In this document: positions 42,487-43,386 of the stretch, piece by piece
Layout: every line of letters starts with the position of its first letter
How positions within the stretch are numbered: the first letter of the stretch is position 1
Assembly: GCA_964448105.1 (NCBI GenBank)
Contig: CAYUVK010000036.1
Span: forward strand, 1-43,386
Direction of reading: 5' to 3'
DNA from: CAVQBP01 sp964448105
GTDB taxonomy: Bacteria; Bacteroidota; Ignavibacteria; Ignavibacteriales; Ignavibacteriaceae
Length of the DNA: 43,386 bases
Translations under genes and position numbers: made by a program
The notes under the pieces: generated by a model
What the model was told of the DNA's origin: nothing
The model's database searches: none
The model's input: the letters and a program-made list of their open reading frames with translations, nothing else

Positions 42487-43356
42487 ATGAAGAATATTAG
42501 TGAATATATCCTCTTTCTAGGACTGAGTTATTTAACCAGGTTGATCGGCCTTAATTTATCAAGAAGATTTTCTTTTTTTATTGCTTTTCTGTTCTATTAT
42601 TTCATACCGATAAGAAAAAAAACTGTTCTTGAAAATCTAACAAATGCATTCCCAGAATATTCGGAAAGAAAAATAAAAAAAATAGCTTTTGATAGTTATA
42701 AGAGTTTTTCTATAGCCTTGGTAGAAATTCTTTACATGCCTTATATGGACAAAGATGAAATAAAGAAAATAGTCTTTTGCAGCAATCCGGATGTAATTAC
42801 AAAAAGATTTAATGAAAAAAATGGAGTAATTTTACTATCCGCTCATTATGGAAACTGGGAATATTGTGCGGCTTCTGTAAGTGTTCAGGTTAATATCCCT
42901 TTTAAAGTTATAGTTAAATCTCAAAGAAATCCTTATGTTACTCAATGGCTTAATAGAGCAAGAACAAAGTGGATAAATGAGGTTGTACCTTTGGGAATTT
43001 CAATAAGACAAATTTATAAAGAGTTAAAAGAAAAAAGTATTGTTGCTATGGTAGCCGATCAAAGAGGACCTGCTGAAGGTATGCGAGTAAACTTTTTTGG
43101 AAGGAAAGTCTCTATCTATCCCGGCCCGGCTATTCTATCACTTAAAACAAATGCACCGATTATTTATGGAATAAATGTAAGACAGCAGAATTTTCAATAT
43201 AAAACATTTTTATACGAAATAAATAGAGATAATCTTCCCCAAAATGAGGATGAAAAAATTGTGGAGCTAAGCCAGAGACATGCTTCGTATCTTGAAAAAG
43301 TGATCCGGGAAAACCCCGGACAATGGTTATGGATGCATAAACTCTGGAAATACTAA
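42487..43356 (+). CDS. Lysophospholipid/lipid A acyltransferase (LpxL/HtrB-like)
   Basis: A 289-residue membrane-associated acyltransferase. The N-terminal hydrophobic segment is about 8-40. Then 'RKKTVLENLTNAFPEYSERKI' (the NL-x-x-aFPe motif) and 'SAHYGNWEYCA' with H120-x4-E125, the catalytic pair of the family. 'VVPLGISIRQIYKELKEKSIVAMVADQRGP', seen in parts, and 'VNFFGRKVSIYPGPAILSLKTNAP' follow, and the end is 'RENPGQWLWMHKLWK'. It transfers a secondary acyl chain to lipid A or a related lipid at the inner membrane. An upstream ATG (42483) is out of frame and closes after five codons, so 42487 is the start. It implies that this bacterium makes LPS-like lipids. Confidence 0.92.
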   Translation: MKNISEYILFLGLSYLTRLIGLNLSRRFSFFIAFLFYYFIPIRKKTVLENLTNAFPEYSERKIKKIAFDSYKSFSIALVEILYMPYMDKDEIKKIVFCSNPDVITKRFNEKNGVILLSAHYGNWEYCAASVSVQVNIPFKVIVKSQRNPYVTQWLNRARTKWINEVVPLGISIRQIYKELKEKSIVAMVADQRGPAEGMRVNFFGRKVSIYPGPAILSLKTNAPIIYGINVRQQNFQYKTFLYEINRDNLPQNEDEKIVELSQRHASYLEKVIRENPGQWLWMHKLWKY

Positions 43357-43386
43357 ATAATGATTTCGAATTTCTGCAAAACTATT

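Overview
The window is AT-rich, almost fully coding DNA. It most resembles a chromosome segment of an Ignavibacteria-type (Bacteroidota/Chlorobi group) bacterium. Three things support this: a secreted protein with the 'NYPNPFNPAT ... VYDILG ... GIYFYKL' type A sorting domain of the type IX secretion system (T9SS), a GWxTD-domain lipid-envelope protein, and a DUF3098-like small membrane protein. No tRNA, rRNA, CRISPR array or complete insertion sequence was seen. The taxonomic call is an inference from protein families, not from a marker gene.

Layout. 1-5073 (+): the end of a penicillin-acylase-type hydrolase, metF, a Gfo/Idh/MocA oxidoreductase, an FtsB/DivIC-like division protein and rarA. 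5123-7678 (- genes): a four-helix-bundle (23S rRNA intervening-sequence-type) gene enclosed by inverted GTCATT arrays, dprA, a small membrane protein and an 82-residue unknown. The unknown is bracketed by two apparent small RNA genes on the minus strand, each with a sigma70-like promoter and an intrinsic terminator. 8125-10326 (+): a 13-repeat Asp-box protein with a T9SS signal.

10484-29399 (+): a 19-kb Wzx/Wzy-type surface polysaccharide locus. It encodes a Wzz-like chain-length regulator, a Wzy/ligase-like protein, an FkbM methyltransferase, a flippase, seven glycosyltransferase genes (counting the polyprenol-phosphate mannosyltransferase-like one separately), an NAD-dependent epimerase, a polysaccharide deacetylase, a methyltransferase, a polyprenyl-phosphate sugar-1-phosphate transferase (the likely initiating enzyme), a polyprenol-phosphate mannosyltransferase-like protein and a large fusion. 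The fusion joins a GT2 glycosyltransferase to an apparently inactivated sugar-phosphate transferase. A truncated formyltransferase and a decayed gap suggest turnover inside the locus.

29402-43356 (+): mainly housekeeping and envelope genes: accA, a hotdog thioesterase, nadC, a second flippase, dut, dnaE, an enoyl-ACP-reductase-like SDR protein, trxA, serA, a GWxTD protein and an LpxL/HtrB-type acyltransferase. Short palindromic repeats, including a roughly 128-bp MITE-like element, sit between them. accA, the SDR protein and the acyltransferase connect fatty-acid supply to the envelope, while the 19-kb locus would make the glycan displayed there.

Most notable for follow-up: the two minus-strand small RNA genes around 7.3-7.9 kb, the repeat-enclosed four-helix-bundle gene, and the GT2/inactivated phosphoglycosyl transferase fusion.
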